Source: JANXQG01 sp963709175 (GTDB lineage Bacteria > Planctomycetota > Planctomycetia > Pirellulales > Thermoguttaceae). From it: 64,000 nt of DNA. The first letter of the stretch is position 1. Each line of letters starts with the position of its first letter. This document shows, piece after piece, positions 29,436 to 38,879 of the stretch. Where the stretch lies: the NCBI GenBank assembly GCA_963709175.1, contig CAVPVK010000001.1:372001-436000 (forward strand). The letters are read 5' to 3'. The notes beneath the pieces were generated by a model. It did no database searches. It was not told where the DNA came from and saw nothing but the letters and a program-made list of their open reading frames with translations. The position numbers and the translations under genes are program-made.

Positions 29436-30123
29436 TCAAAATGGAATCTTCAATGCTTCGCAGAGAAATCGCATGAACGGCCGCGCGGCGGTGAACGACG
29501 CCGCCACGTGATCCAAGTAGTCCTTGGCGAGAACGTTGCGCTCGTCCATTGCTTCCACCGCGATGAAATCGGTCCGCTTGATGTCGTCGATATGCGCGTG
29601 ATCGGCAGGAAAACCGCGGGGCGGACGCTTCAGGCTGGCGCCGTCCAAGGCGAAACGGGCGGCGGAATTTGCGATCGTCGCGGGCGCGGCGCCAAGCGTC
29701 GGGCTTTTCCACGATCGCCTGGCGGACAAGGGCCAGCGGCTCGGCTTCCGGCCGCCAAAGCCCGACGGCCAAGAAGCACTCGCCCGGCGCGACGTGGACG
29801 TAGAAGCCCGGCGCGTGGATGTCGCGACCCTGTTCGTGGCGGAACTGGATGCCGACGTTGGTCTTGTAGGGCGCGCCCTTGGCGAAGCGGGTGTCGCGGT
29901 AGACTCGCATCAAGGACCCGCCCACGCGCCGATCACTGGCCACGAAACAAGACGAAATCCGCTTCAACTTCGGCTGGAAGGCGCGGATGAAGTCCAGCGA
30001 CGGTCCCAGCACTTCCTGCTCGTAGCGGCCCTTGTTTTCCTGGAACCAGTGGCGGTTGTTGTTGTCGGCCAACTGCTCCAGGAACTCGAAGAGCGCCGGC
30101 TGGAATCTCTGGAATGTGGTCAT
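29436..30123 (-). CDS. DUF2461 (TIGR02453) family protein, frameshifted near 29715
   Basis: The ATG at 30123 gives the usual start (MTTFQRFQPALFEFLEQLAD, NNNRHWFQENKGRYEQEVLG). The family core follows with RVYRDTRFAKGAPYKTNVGI and FYVHVAPGECFLAVGLWRPE. The frame is lost near 29710-29725, and the end (FPADHAHIDDIKRTDFIAVE, FMRFLCEALKIPF) is in another frame. Total length is about 229 residues, normal for the family. Function is unknown. Confidence 0.85.
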
Positions 30124-30433
30124 GGAGTGCGATTGTACCATGGCCGTCAGGCGGGGGAAAGGGGCAAAGGGGTCTTGGGTCTCGTACCTAAGACCCAAAG
30201 CGAGACCGAATTCCCGCCTGGCAAACGGCCAATTACCACGTTTTTGCCCCTGGGATTTGCATTTCCCCGAAATCTGACCTAGGTTTTAGATGTCGAAGCG
30301 ATGCAGTGCGCCGGTGAGCGCCCGATTCCGGGCCAGGCCGGACAAACTTTTCAGATAACGCTTCGACACCGCTGTCTCGATACGCCTCGCGACGGCCGCC
30401 TTTCTCTTTTCCGCCTCGTCCAGGAGCTGTTCC
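30124..30433. other. Intergenic region with alternative hairpins
   Basis: Two mutually exclusive stems share bases: TTGGGTCT (30175-30182) with AGACCCAA (30191-30198), or GGTCTCG (30178-30184) with CGAGACC (30201-30207). They lie upstream of the DUF2461 gene on the minus strand and could act as a leader. No convincing gene was found here. Confidence 0.3.
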
Positions 30434-33268
30434 ATGATCGTTCGCCGCTCGCGCTGCGCCGGTGCGCAGCAAAACCGCTCTCGATCGCCACGCTTGCTTC
30501 GCGCGGAACCCCTGGAAGCCCGTGCCCTGCTCGCCGCTATCAGTCCGCTGGCCAACCCGTTCCTCCTGGCGTCGGCCGCGGGCGGTGGCGCGGGCGTGTA
30601 TGCTCAGGCATACACCACCCCGCCGCCGTCCGTGGCCAAGGCGGCCGCCGCCGCGGTGAACACCGCCGGCGTCGTCAACGGCACGTCCACCATGCTCTCG
30701 GTTCTCGGCAGCACCGCCCAAGGGGCTTCGAGCCTCGTCTACGACTGGACGCTTACCAGCGGCCCCACTGGCGGCACGGCCAAATTCAGCGCCAACAACA
30801 GCAATGCGGCCCAGAACGACACCGTGACCTTCAATGAGGCCGGCGTCTACACGTTCACCGCGACGATCATCGGCCCCAATAACGCTTCGACCACCAGCAG
30901 TGTAAAGGTCTCCGTTGCACAGACGCTCAGCGGAATCAGTCTTTACGCGGGCGGCAGCAAGACGCCCGTCAACACGGGCACATCGCTCAACGTGACGAGC
31001 CCGACGCTGACGCTCACCGCCGTGGCCGTGGACCAGTTCGGCAATGCCCTGGCGGTCCAGCCCACCTTCAACTTTTCGCCGCCGACGTATCCGGCCGGCC
31101 ACATGCCCTCGTTCACCACCTGCGGCAACACGCGGATCACCACGTTCACCGAGGCCGGATCCTACGGAGTCAGCGTGTACACCACTGCCGGCGGAGCGTC
31201 GGCGGGCACCGCGGTCGAGATCAACGTCGTCGCCGAGCCGACGTACGTCAACATTAGCCAACTGGGCGGCAGCGGCGTGATCGGCGGCACGTCAGTTCAG
31301 TACACGGTCAGCCCGTTCCTCGATCAGTTCCACAATCCCATATCGACGTCCACGACGGTCAAGTGGACGGCGGCGAGCGTGCCGGGCGGGGCCGCTGCGC
31401 CGCAGTTTTCCACCAGCGGCTCGACGAGCACCGTCAAGTTCTCGGCGGCGGGTGGGTACCTGCTCACGGCCACGGTGACCGACAGTTCCCACGACACCAT
31501 CGCGGAGACTTTCGTTGCCCTGGTCGGGCAGGTGCCCAGCGGGGCAAAGTCGGCCAGCCCCATCACGACCAGCGGCACGAGCCAGCTCCTGCCGACGCCC
31601 GTGCTGGTCGACCAGTTCGGCAACGCGCTGCTGGGCAGCGCGGCGTTGACGTGGACGACCACGACGGTGCCTTCCGGCGCCCCGGCCCCGACATTCGCCA
31701 GCAGCGGCGCCGGAACAACGGTGACCTTCGATATGGCCGGCACTTACGTCTTTCAGGCCAAGGCCAGCGGCGGCACCGCCACGTTCAGCGTTACGGTGAC
31801 GGTGGGGCAGACGCTGAAGAGCATCGTCGTCACGCCCGGCACCGCCAGCCTCCAAGGCGCCGGCACCCAGCAATTCAGCGCCGAGGCCCTCGACCAGTTC
31901 CAGCGGGCGATGGCCAACCAACCGGCGTTCACCTGGATCGCTGCCGGCGGCACGATCAGCTCGAAAGGCCTGTTCACGGCCCCCAATGTATCGGGAACCT
32001 ACACTGTAGTAGCCCAGTCCGGTTCGCTTAGCGGGAGTGCAAAGGTGACCGTCACATCTGCCACGCCGTCACCCTCGCCACCACCGAGCCCGGCGATTGG
32101 CGGCATCCAGGATCCGGCGCTGGCGGCGCTGGTGGCGAAGCTCGACGCCGCCGGCTCGTTGAACCGTGCGGACATGATCCAGATTTTGACCAGCGTGGGG
32201 GCCAGCGGCACGGTCAGCGCCACGGACTTCGCCGACCTGAAAACGATTCTGGCCGATGCCTCCCAGTACAAAATGCCCGGCTATGTCGAACAATTGGCCG
32301 CCGACGTGGTAGACGGCAGCGTGGCCAATGCCCATTACCAGGGCGCTACACTGGGCAACCTGGCCGCCGGCAGTTCCGCCGCGCAACTGAACAAGCTCAT
32401 CGACAAGTGGTTCTACGGCACCGACCTGCCGACGCTGACCAGCAGCGGCATTACCTATGAGGCGGCCTCCGGCTCGCTCTTCCCCGTTACGCCCTCTCAC
32501 AATGACGAATTCCAAGGCGAACTGGGAGACTGCTACTTGATCTCGTCGCTGGGGACGATTGCCGACAGCAATCCCCAGGCCGTCGAGAACATGTTCATCA
32601 ACAACGGCGACGGCACCTTTACCGTCCGCTTCTACTCCGGCAGCACGCCGAGCTACGTGACCGTGAACCTCTCGCTGCCCACCTATGAAGGCGCCTTCAT
32701 TTACGCCGATTGCGGCTGCAGCATCACCAGCACTACCAATTCGCTCTGGATCCCGCTGGCCGAGAAGGCCTATGCCCAGTGGAACGAAACGGGCCTGGAA
32801 GGCGGCACCGGCCAGAATTCGTACAGCGCAATCCAGGGTGGCTGGATGTCAACCGTCGATGCCCAGGTGCTGGGACACAACGCCAGCAGCTACTCGCTGA
32901 CCTCCACGACCCAGCAGGCGATGATCAGCGCCATCGAGTCGGGCGAGGCGGTGACGATCGGCACCGACAGCAGCAGCAACAATGCCGATACGCTCCCGTA
33001 CGGACTGTACGGCGCGCACGCCTACGCGGTCATCGGCTACAACACTTCGACGGGCGTCTTCACCTTGTACAATCCTTGGGGTTGCGACCAGCCCGGCGGC
33101 CTGACTTGGAGCGATCTGGAATCGACGTGCGACGGGTTCGTGACGGCCACTACGGCGGGTTCGACGCCGATCGACAGCCCCCGTCCGCAAGCTGCAGGCG
33201 CTTCGCCGATCTCGGCCGCCGCGGCCGACGCCGTGCTGGCCAGCCAGGATTGGCGGTTGGTAGCGTAG
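30434..33268 (+). CDS. Cell-surface calpain-like (C2 family) cysteine peptidase with Ig-like repeats
   Basis: The start follows CAGGAG. The N-terminus has a planctomycete surface-protein motif (LLRAEPLEARALLAA). Residues about 60-540 hold five Ig/Big-2-like repeats (for example VDQFGNALAVQPTFNFSPP). From about residue 680 a calpain-type peptidase follows, with the Cys motif FQGELGDCYLISSLGTIADS, the His motif YGAHAYAVIGYN and the Asn motif FTLYNPWG, so all three catalytic positions are present. At 944 aa it appears intact. Calcium dependence is not visible. It would cleave proteins at the cell surface or outside the cell. Confidence 0.87.
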   Translation: MIVRRSRCAGAQQNRSRSPRLLRAEPLEARALLAAISPLANPFLLASAAGGGAGVYAQAYTTPPPSVAKAAAAAVNTAGVVNGTSTMLSVLGSTAQGASSLVYDWTLTSGPTGGTAKFSANNSNAAQNDTVTFNEAGVYTFTATIIGPNNASTTSSVKVSVAQTLSGISLYAGGSKTPVNTGTSLNVTSPTLTLTAVAVDQFGNALAVQPTFNFSPPTYPAGHMPSFTTCGNTRITTFTEAGSYGVSVYTTAGGASAGTAVEINVVAEPTYVNISQLGGSGVIGGTSVQYTVSPFLDQFHNPISTSTTVKWTAASVPGGAAAPQFSTSGSTSTVKFSAAGGYLLTATVTDSSHDTIAETFVALVGQVPSGAKSASPITTSGTSQLLPTPVLVDQFGNALLGSAALTWTTTTVPSGAPAPTFASSGAGTTVTFDMAGTYVFQAKASGGTATFSVTVTVGQTLKSIVVTPGTASLQGAGTQQFSAEALDQFQRAMANQPAFTWIAAGGTISSKGLFTAPNVSGTYTVVAQSGSLSGSAKVTVTSATPSPSPPPSPAIGGIQDPALAALVAKLDAAGSLNRADMIQILTSVGASGTVSATDFADLKTILADASQYKMPGYVEQLAADVVDGSVANAHYQGATLGNLAAGSSAAQLNKLIDKWFYGTDLPTLTSSGITYEAASGSLFPVTPSHNDEFQGELGDCYLISSLGTIADSNPQAVENMFINNGDGTFTVRFYSGSTPSYVTVNLSLPTYEGAFIYADCGCSITSTTNSLWIPLAEKAYAQWNETGLEGGTGQNSYSAIQGGWMSTVDAQVLGHNASSYSLTSTTQQAMISAIESGEAVTIGTDSSSNNADTLPYGLYGAHAYAVIGYNTSTGVFTLYNPWGCDQPGGLTWSDLESTCDGFVTATTAGSTPIDSPRPQAAGASPISAAAADAVLASQDWRLVA

Positions 33269-33277
33269 TCAAGTCGC

Positions 33278-33565
33278 TCACTTCACGATGGCCAGGATCT
33301 CATCCTCACTGAGGATCAGGAGCGGCTGCCCCTTGATTTCGACCTCCGCGCCGGCCCATTGCTGAAAGAGAACGCGATCGCCCTCGCTGACCTGGTGGGG
33401 AACGCGACTGCCTGACGCGAGCAAGCGTCCGTCGCCCACCGAGAGGACGCGTCCCTGCCGGGGCTTTTCTCGAGCGGAGTCGGGCAGCGCAATCCCGCCG
33501 GCGGTCATGGCCTCAGCTTCAAGTCGCTTGATGACCACTTTGTCGCCCAGGGGCACAATTTTCAT
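33278..33565 (-). CDS. groES: Co-chaperonin GroES
   Basis: The ATG at 33565 gives a 95-residue Cpn10 with MKIVPLGDKVVIKRLEAEAM, the mobile loop AGGIALPDSAREKP and the family end (LLILSEDEILAIVK). No groEL gene lies in the window, so it is an orphan or second copy. It is divergent from fetA. No strong Shine-Dalgarno is visible. Being alone, it may serve a distant or specialised GroEL. Confidence 0.92.
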   Translation of the reverse strand: MKIVPLGDKVVIKRLEAEAMTAGGIALPDSAREKPRQGRVLSVGDGRLLASGSRVPHQVSEGDRVLFQQWAGAEVEIKGQPLLILSEDEILAIVK

Positions 33566-33672
33566 ATTAACCGAATCCGGGGCCGTGCGGCCGACCGGTT
33601 GGAGTCTGCCGCGAATCGTTGTAAGCTGATATTCTGGCATTTCCATCCCCCAGCTACAAGATACGCGGAGCC

Positions 33673-34416
33673 ATGCCCGGCGACATCACTTCCGAGCACG
33701 CCACAGAAGGTAATTCGCCGGCAACTCCATCGCAGGGTGCGATACTAGAGGCTGATCGGATTGGCCGCCGCCATCCGAACGGCCAGAGTTGGCTCTTGCA
33801 AGACGTCAGCCTGGTGATCGGGCCGGCAACGCGACTGGTGCTTGCCGGCCCCTCGGGAGCGGGGAAAACCCTGCTTTTGCGGGCGTTAGCCCGACTGGAC
33901 CCGCTCGATTGCGGCGAGGTTCGTTATCGAGGCCAGCCGTTGCACCATGATGCGATCCCCCCCTTCAGATCCATGGTGGTCTACGTCCACCAGCGGGCGA
34001 CGTTGATCGAGGAAACTGTGGAAGCAGCCCTGCAAAAGCCCTACTCGCTGAAAGTTCATCGACAGCGGAAATTCGACCGCGGCCGGGCCGTCGATCTGCT
34101 TTCTGCCCTGGAACGCGACGAGAGGTTCCTCGGGAAAAAAGTCGCCGATCTTTCTGGGGGCGAAATGCAGGTCGCGGCCCTGGTGCGAGTTCTTCAGCTC
34201 GATCCGATGATCCTGCTGCTGGATGAGCCGACGGCCGCCTTGGACGGCCCCACCGCGGTGGCCGCGGAGGTTTTGATTGACCGCTGGCTCAACCAGAACC
34301 CTCAACGAGCGATGGTTTGGGTCAGCCACGATGAGGCCCAAGCCGGGCGAGTCGGCCGGACGAGAGTCATTATGGAAGGGGGGCGGATGAAACATGCAAC
34401 CACCCATTCCGCTTAG
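33673..34416 (+). CDS. fetA: ABC transporter ATP-binding protein, FetA-like
   Basis: The 247-residue protein has Walker A (LAGPSGAGKTLLLRALARLD), the signature LSGGEMQVAALVRVLQLDP, Walker B (ILLLDEPTAALDG) and the H-loop (WVSHDEAQ). It overlaps the following permease gene by 23 bases. With FetB it resembles E. coli FetAB (YbbL/YbbM), linked to iron export and oxidative-stress resistance. The metal substrate is inferred from the family. Confidence 0.85.
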   Translation: MPGDITSEHATEGNSPATPSQGAILEADRIGRRHPNGQSWLLQDVSLVIGPATRLVLAGPSGAGKTLLLRALARLDPLDCGEVRYRGQPLHHDAIPPFRSMVVYVHQRATLIEETVEAALQKPYSLKVHRQRKFDRGRAVDLLSALERDERFLGKKVADLSGGEMQVAALVRVLQLDPMILLLDEPTAALDGPTAVAAEVLIDRWLNQNPQRAMVWVSHDEAQAGRVGRTRVIMEGGRMKHATTHSA

Positions 34417-35209
34417 CGCCTGGCAGCTTTCCGTCGCCGCTTCGCTGATCCTGATCAGTGCCGCGGTCTCGGCCGCGCTGCGCTTGGGTCTTGGCCAGCG
34501 GCTGCTTATGGCCGCCGTTCGCACCACCGTCCAATTGTTGCTGATCGGCTACGTGCTGCAATGGGTCTTTGCGCCGGGCCGTGCCTGGTATTTCGTGGTG
34601 GCGATCATGTCGCTGATGACGTTGATCGCCGGCTTATCGGCCGTGCAACGGAACGAACGCCGCTACCGGGGCATCTGGCTGGACAGTATCGTCTCCATGT
34701 GGGCGACGAGCTGGTTGATGACCGCCGTCGCCCTGTTCGGCGTTGTGCAGGTGCAAGGGGCCGGAGAAGCTGCGTCGTGGTACAATCCCCGCTACGCGAT
34801 CCCCTTGTTGGGCATGATCCTGGGCAACACGATCAATGCCGTCTCCCTGAGCCTCGACCGCGTGACTCATGAATTGGCCTCTCGCCGCGACCAGGTAGAC
34901 ACCCTGCTGGCCCTGGGCGCGACTCGCTGGGAGGCGGGGCGCTGGGCCGTCGAGCAGGCCGTCCGCGTCGGCATGATTCCCACCATCAATGCCATGATGG
35001 TGACCGGACTGGTGAGCCTGCCGGGCATGATGACCGGGCAGATCATTGCCGGCCAAGATCCCAACCAAGCCGCGCGCTACCAGATCATGATCATGTTTCT
35101 CATCGCCGCGGGCACGTCGCTGGGTACCGTCGGCGTGGTGCTGTTGGGCTATCGCCGCCTCTTCACCGCCGATCACCAATTCGTGCCGCAACGGCTGCGT
35201 AAGGTATAA
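34394..35209 (+). CDS. fetB: ABC transporter permease, FetB-like
   Basis: The 271-residue protein has about seven membrane segments (SVAASLILISAAVSAALRLG, TTVQLLLIGYVLQWVF, PLLGMILGNTINAVSLSLDR). The cytoplasmic loop LALGATRWEAGRWAVEQAVR and the end (GLVSLPGMMTGQIIAGQDPN) match FetB/YbbM. It overlaps fetA, so the two are translated together. An exported spermidine-synthase-like gene follows seven bases later. Confidence 0.88.
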   Translation: MQPPIPLSAWQLSVAASLILISAAVSAALRLGLGQRLLMAAVRTTVQLLLIGYVLQWVFAPGRAWYFVVAIMSLMTLIAGLSAVQRNERRYRGIWLDSIVSMWATSWLMTAVALFGVVQVQGAGEAASWYNPRYAIPLLGMILGNTINAVSLSLDRVTHELASRRDQVDTLLALGATRWEAGRWAVEQAVRVGMIPTINAMMVTGLVSLPGMMTGQIIAGQDPNQAARYQIMIMFLIAAGTSLGTVGVVLLGYRRLFTADHQFVPQRLRKV

Positions 35210-35216
35210 TGACAGA

Positions 35217-36068
35217 ATGAAGTTCCTATCCTTCTTGCTGGCCCTCTTCGTGCTCGCTCCCTCTTCCCAGGCCCTGGCGGCAGGGCTGGGGACCGGTCCG
35301 ATCGAGGCCGAGGCCCAGAGCCATTACTCGCATATTCGCATCCGCCGCCAGGGAAGCCTGCGGACGATGAACTTCGTCCGCGACAACGGCGTGGAGCAGA
35401 TACAGACCGCCTGGAACGTGCGGCAGCCTTACGAGCTGGTCACGCAATACAGCCGCCTGATGTTCGCCAGCTACTTCTTCGTGCCGGAGCAGAAAAGGGT
35501 GCTGATCGTGGGCCTCGGCGGCGGCGCCATGATCCACTTCTACGAGCACTACGATCCCGAGGTCAAGGTCGATGCCGTGGAGATCGACGAGAAGGTCGTC
35601 GAGCTTGCCGACAAGTACTTCGACGTCCACACGCGGAAGAACACCAAGATCATCACGGAGGACGCCTTCAAGTACTTCGAAGCGGACCACACCCGCTACG
35701 ACGTGATTTACATGGACGCCTTTCTCAAGCCTTCCGCGGAGACCGACGCCACGGGCCAGCCGCTGCGGCTGAAGACGATCGATTTCTACAAGGGCCTCGG
35801 CGATCACCTCACGGCGGAGGGCATCGTGGTCATCAATCTCAACAGCCACCAGGGCATCAACGACGACCTGGCCACGATTCGCAACGCCTATCCGCAGGCA
35901 TACGCCTTCCGGGCCTCGACGCCCAACTTGATCGTGGTTTGCAGCCGCGACAAGTCGCGGCTGACGGCCGCCGCGCTGCGCAAGAACGCTCGACAACTCG
36001 ACCACCGCTTCAAAGCCACGTTCACCTTCCAGAGCTTGCTGGCGACGCTGGGACGCCAGGCTCCGTAG
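35217..36068 (+). CDS. Exported spermidine-synthase-like protein
   Basis: Residues 60-250 have a spermidine-synthase/methyltransferase fold: VLIVGLGGGAMIHFYEHY (S-adenosyl-type binding), VDAVEIDEKVVELADKYF, ITEDAFKYF and YDVIYMDAF. A signal peptide (MKFLSFLLALFVLAPSSQAL) precedes the domain, so the protein should leave the cytoplasm, where the usual cofactor is scarce. It may not be a polyamine enzyme. The gene ends at a hairpin shared with a convergent gene. Confidence 0.82.
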   Translation: MKFLSFLLALFVLAPSSQALAAGLGTGPIEAEAQSHYSHIRIRRQGSLRTMNFVRDNGVEQIQTAWNVRQPYELVTQYSRLMFASYFFVPEQKRVLIVGLGGGAMIHFYEHYDPEVKVDAVEIDEKVVELADKYFDVHTRKNTKIITEDAFKYFEADHTRYDVIYMDAFLKPSAETDATGQPLRLKTIDFYKGLGDHLTAEGIVVINLNSHQGINDDLATIRNAYPQAYAFRASTPNLIVVCSRDKSRLTAAALRKNARQLDHRFKATFTFQSLLATLGRQAP

Positions 36069-36087
36069 AACGGAATTCATTCCGTTC
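36068..36087. terminator. Bidirectional hairpin between convergent genes
   Basis: GAACGGAAT (36068-36076) pairs with ATTCCGTTC (36079-36087) around a two-base loop. It sits in the gap between the converging spermidine-synthase-like and glycosyltransferase genes, so it could end both transcripts. No strong T-run follows. Confidence 0.5.
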
Positions 36088-36094
36088 AAACAGA

Positions 36095-37126
36095 CTAAAG
36101 TCCGTTCCACGGCGGCACGTTCAATCGCCACATGCAGGCGTCGAACAGCGCCCGCCGGGGCCAATGGATTGCCGGCACGCCCAGGCGATGCAATTCCCAG
36201 ACCCGGCGCCAGCGGTTAGGTTGGTCGACGACTCGACAGAAGGCCTCGAGCAGCTCGCCATCGGGACCGGCCAACATTTGCCGCTGCCGCAACCGGTTGC
36301 AGAGGGCCTTGGCTTGTTGGAGCGATCGCACGAAGGTCTGCCAGCCGATATGCCATCGCTGCCGCCACTGCCGCGGACCGCGCAACACGTTCCAAAAGGC
36401 CGCCTGGCTGGCGTTGGTTTTGTGGCGTCGATAATCCACCAAGGGCACGTCGAGACAGGTGATCCAGCCCGCCGCGGCAGCAGAGGGCCAGCCACCAGTC
36501 GTGGGAAGCGGCTTCATCGGGCAGCGGAAGGGCAAGTTCCAGGAGGGCCCGATTTACCGCACAGGCGCAGCCTAAGACGGGACAGCGGCCCAGCAGCGTC
36601 TTCAGCGGACGCCCGGAACCGTGGGGCAAGCGGTTGTGACGCAGGAACGATCCATGCAGAGTCCGGCCCGTGGCATCAACCATCACCGCGTCGCAATAGG
36701 CCATTTGCGGCAAGGCTGGTCCACGGTCGTCCTCGGCAGCCTGCAATGCGGTTAACTGTCGGGCGACCTTGTCCGCGTGCCAGATGTCGTCCTGGTCGGC
36801 CGGCAAGACATAATCCGCCCCTCGTGCCAGGCTCTTTCCAGGAGGCGCGAGAAATTGCCCAACGCGCCGAGTCGTTGACCCGCATCTGGGATGATGGCGA
36901 TCCGCCGGTCATGCCGCGCCGCGTCAGCCAGTATTTGCGGGGTGGCGTCGCGGCTGCCGTCGTCGCGGACAAGCAACGTCCACTCGGAATGCGACTGGGC
37001 CAGGATGCTCTGCAGAAGCCTGGGCAGGTACGTTTCGCCCTGGTAGGTGGCCAGAACGATTGTGAGGCGCGAGGGGAGTGGATCCACGAAGTATCCCAGT
37101 TTACGGAAGGGGCAGAGGCATGTCAA
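36095..37126 (-). CDS. Family 2 glycosyltransferase (rhamnosyltransferase-like), two frameshifts
   Basis: The N-terminus has the GT2 nucleotide-sugar fold (LTIVLATYQGETYLPRLLQS, VRDDGSRDATPQIL). In a second frame ADYVLPADQDDIWHADKV holds the DxD-like metal site, followed by CDAVMVDATGRTLHGSF and SHDWWLAL. A third frame ends the protein (CLDVPLVDYRRHKTNASQAA and the C-terminus). Breaks lie near 36833 and 36480. All parts match one GT2 rhamnosyltransferase-like protein. It would transfer a sugar to a cell-surface glycan. Confidence 0.78.
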
Positions 37127-37309
37127 GCCATACGTCGGGCGGCGGGCGGCGGGCGGCCGAAAATGATCCTAACCCGAATCGCAAGCGCGGGCCGCTTGCC
37201 GCACCCTCACTTGCGCTTCGGGTTTGTATCGGAGCGTCCGCCCACTTCAATTCGCGCCGCCGGGCGGCTACAATCGCCTCATATCTGAATCCCTCGCTTG
37301 GCGCCAAAC

Positions 37310-38508
37310 ATGGGTCCGCATCAAACCGCAGAGCTTTTTGGCATTCTGGCCGTAATCCTCGTAGCCGCGCGGCTGATGGGCGCTGCGGCTCGGGCGATCG
37401 GCCAACCACCCGTGCTGGGCGAAATGATCGCCGGCGTGCTCTTGGGCGCCTCGGTTTTGGGTCTCATCGACATGGGCCATCACGGCGACCCAAAGGCCAT
37501 CGTCCTGCACTTCCTGCAGGAAGTCGGCGTGCTGATTCTCCTTTTCGAGATCGGGCTGGAAACCGACTTGCGCCAGTTGCTGCGGGCCGGAGGGTCGTCA
37601 ACCGCCGTCGCCGTCGTCGGCGTAGTGCTGCCTTTCGCGGCCGGCTACCTGGTGTGCCGCGCTTTGGACTGGGGGAAAAGGTCGCGATCATCGCGGGGGC
37701 GGCCCTCACGGCCACCAGCGTCGGCATCACCGCCCGAGTGCTCAACGACCTTGGCCGCCTCCAGGAGCCGGAGGGCCAGATCGTGCTGGGCGCCGCGGTG
37801 ATCGACGACATCCTGGGGCTGATCATCCTCACGATCGTCAGCGGGCTGGCCGCCGGACAGGAGCCGACCGTTGGCAAGGTGGCCGTCGTCACCGCCCTGG
37901 CCTTCGGCTTCCTGATTGCCGCGCTGCTGGTGGGCAGCTTTGTCGTGCCGCCCCTTGTGCGGCGGCTGCATGGTCTGGCCGTTCCGGGTATGTTGACGAC
38001 GCTCGCCGTGCTGCTGGCCTTCGGCCTGGCTTGGGGGGCTGAGGCGGCGGGATCGGCCTCGATCATCGGGGCCTTCGCCGCCGGGTTGTTGTTGCGTCGC
38101 ACGCCGCAGGCCCACGACATCGAAAAGGCGATTGCCCCCTTGGGACATTTCTTTGTGCCCATCTTCTTTGTCGTCGTGGGGGCTGCGGTCGATGTCCGCA
38201 CCTTCTGGCCCGGCGGGCACGACGGCTGGAAGACGCTGGCCGTCGGCGGCAGCCTGATCGTGGTAGCGGTGCTGGGCAAGTTCGCAGCCGGATATGCCCC
38301 CTTCTGGTTCCGCGGCAGAAAGGCGGTGATCGGCGTGGGCATGGTGCCGCGGGGAGAAGTGGGCTTGATCTTCGCGCAGATGGGCTTGACGGCCGGGCTT
38401 TTTATCGGGCCCGACGACTACATGTTCAGCGCCTTGATGCTGATGGTGATGGTCACCACTTTCCTCGCCCCGCCGCTCTTGAAGGCTCTGTTTCCAGCGA
38501 AGAAGTGA
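37310..38508 (+). CDS. CPA2 cation:proton antiporter (KefB/NapA-like), frameshifted near 37665
   Basis: Residues from the ATG at 37310 show a Kef-type core (LFGILAVILVAARLMGAAAR, PPVLGEMIAGVLLGASVLGL, LFEIGLETDLRQLL). The frame breaks near 37660-37675 and continues with KVAIIAGAALTATSVGITAR, then VLGAAVIDDILGLIILTIVS (the conserved acidic pair DD) and PRGEVGLIFAQMGL. Around 13 membrane segments are expected. The regulatory RCK domain of KefB is missing, so it is a short form. It would exchange Na+ or K+ for protons. Confidence 0.85.
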
Positions 38509-38879
38509 GCAACGCTACACGTGGTCGGTATCGAGGACGAACATCACTCATTCTCGGAGTGGGTTTGTGTAGAAGGATTGGTTCCGGCGAACCCGTCGGA
38601 CGGGGTTGGCCCAGAAGCGTCCTTTCCCGGCCAGCTATGGTCCGCCCTTGCTGGGCCTTCTAGACTGCCGAGACGCGTCAGAATACCACCGAATTCGGGG
38701 CAGCCCAGTGGAAAGTCCTGGCGGCCGCGAACCCGCACCAGCCTTGCCCGCTCCATTCATGCCGGCAAGCAACTTGGTCCGGCAGCGGAGACGAGGCTGC
38801 GATAGCCGATGGCGATCCTTTGACGGTTGCACCGCAACAACACCCTTCAGTGCCTCAGGGTCTGGATGGACGAGGTCAC
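38509..38879. other. Intergenic region, no recognisable gene
   Basis: The 371 bases lie between the convergent antiporter and response-regulator genes. Short open frames here show no recognisable motif or coding-like composition. Confidence 0.4.

Noticed and set aside
30286..30435. Minus-strand small frame of 49 codons (MEQLLDEAEKRKAAVARRIE)
   Set aside because: The composition is protein-like and helical, but there is no Shine-Dalgarno and no family. Its ATG overlaps that of the calpain-like gene, so it was left out.
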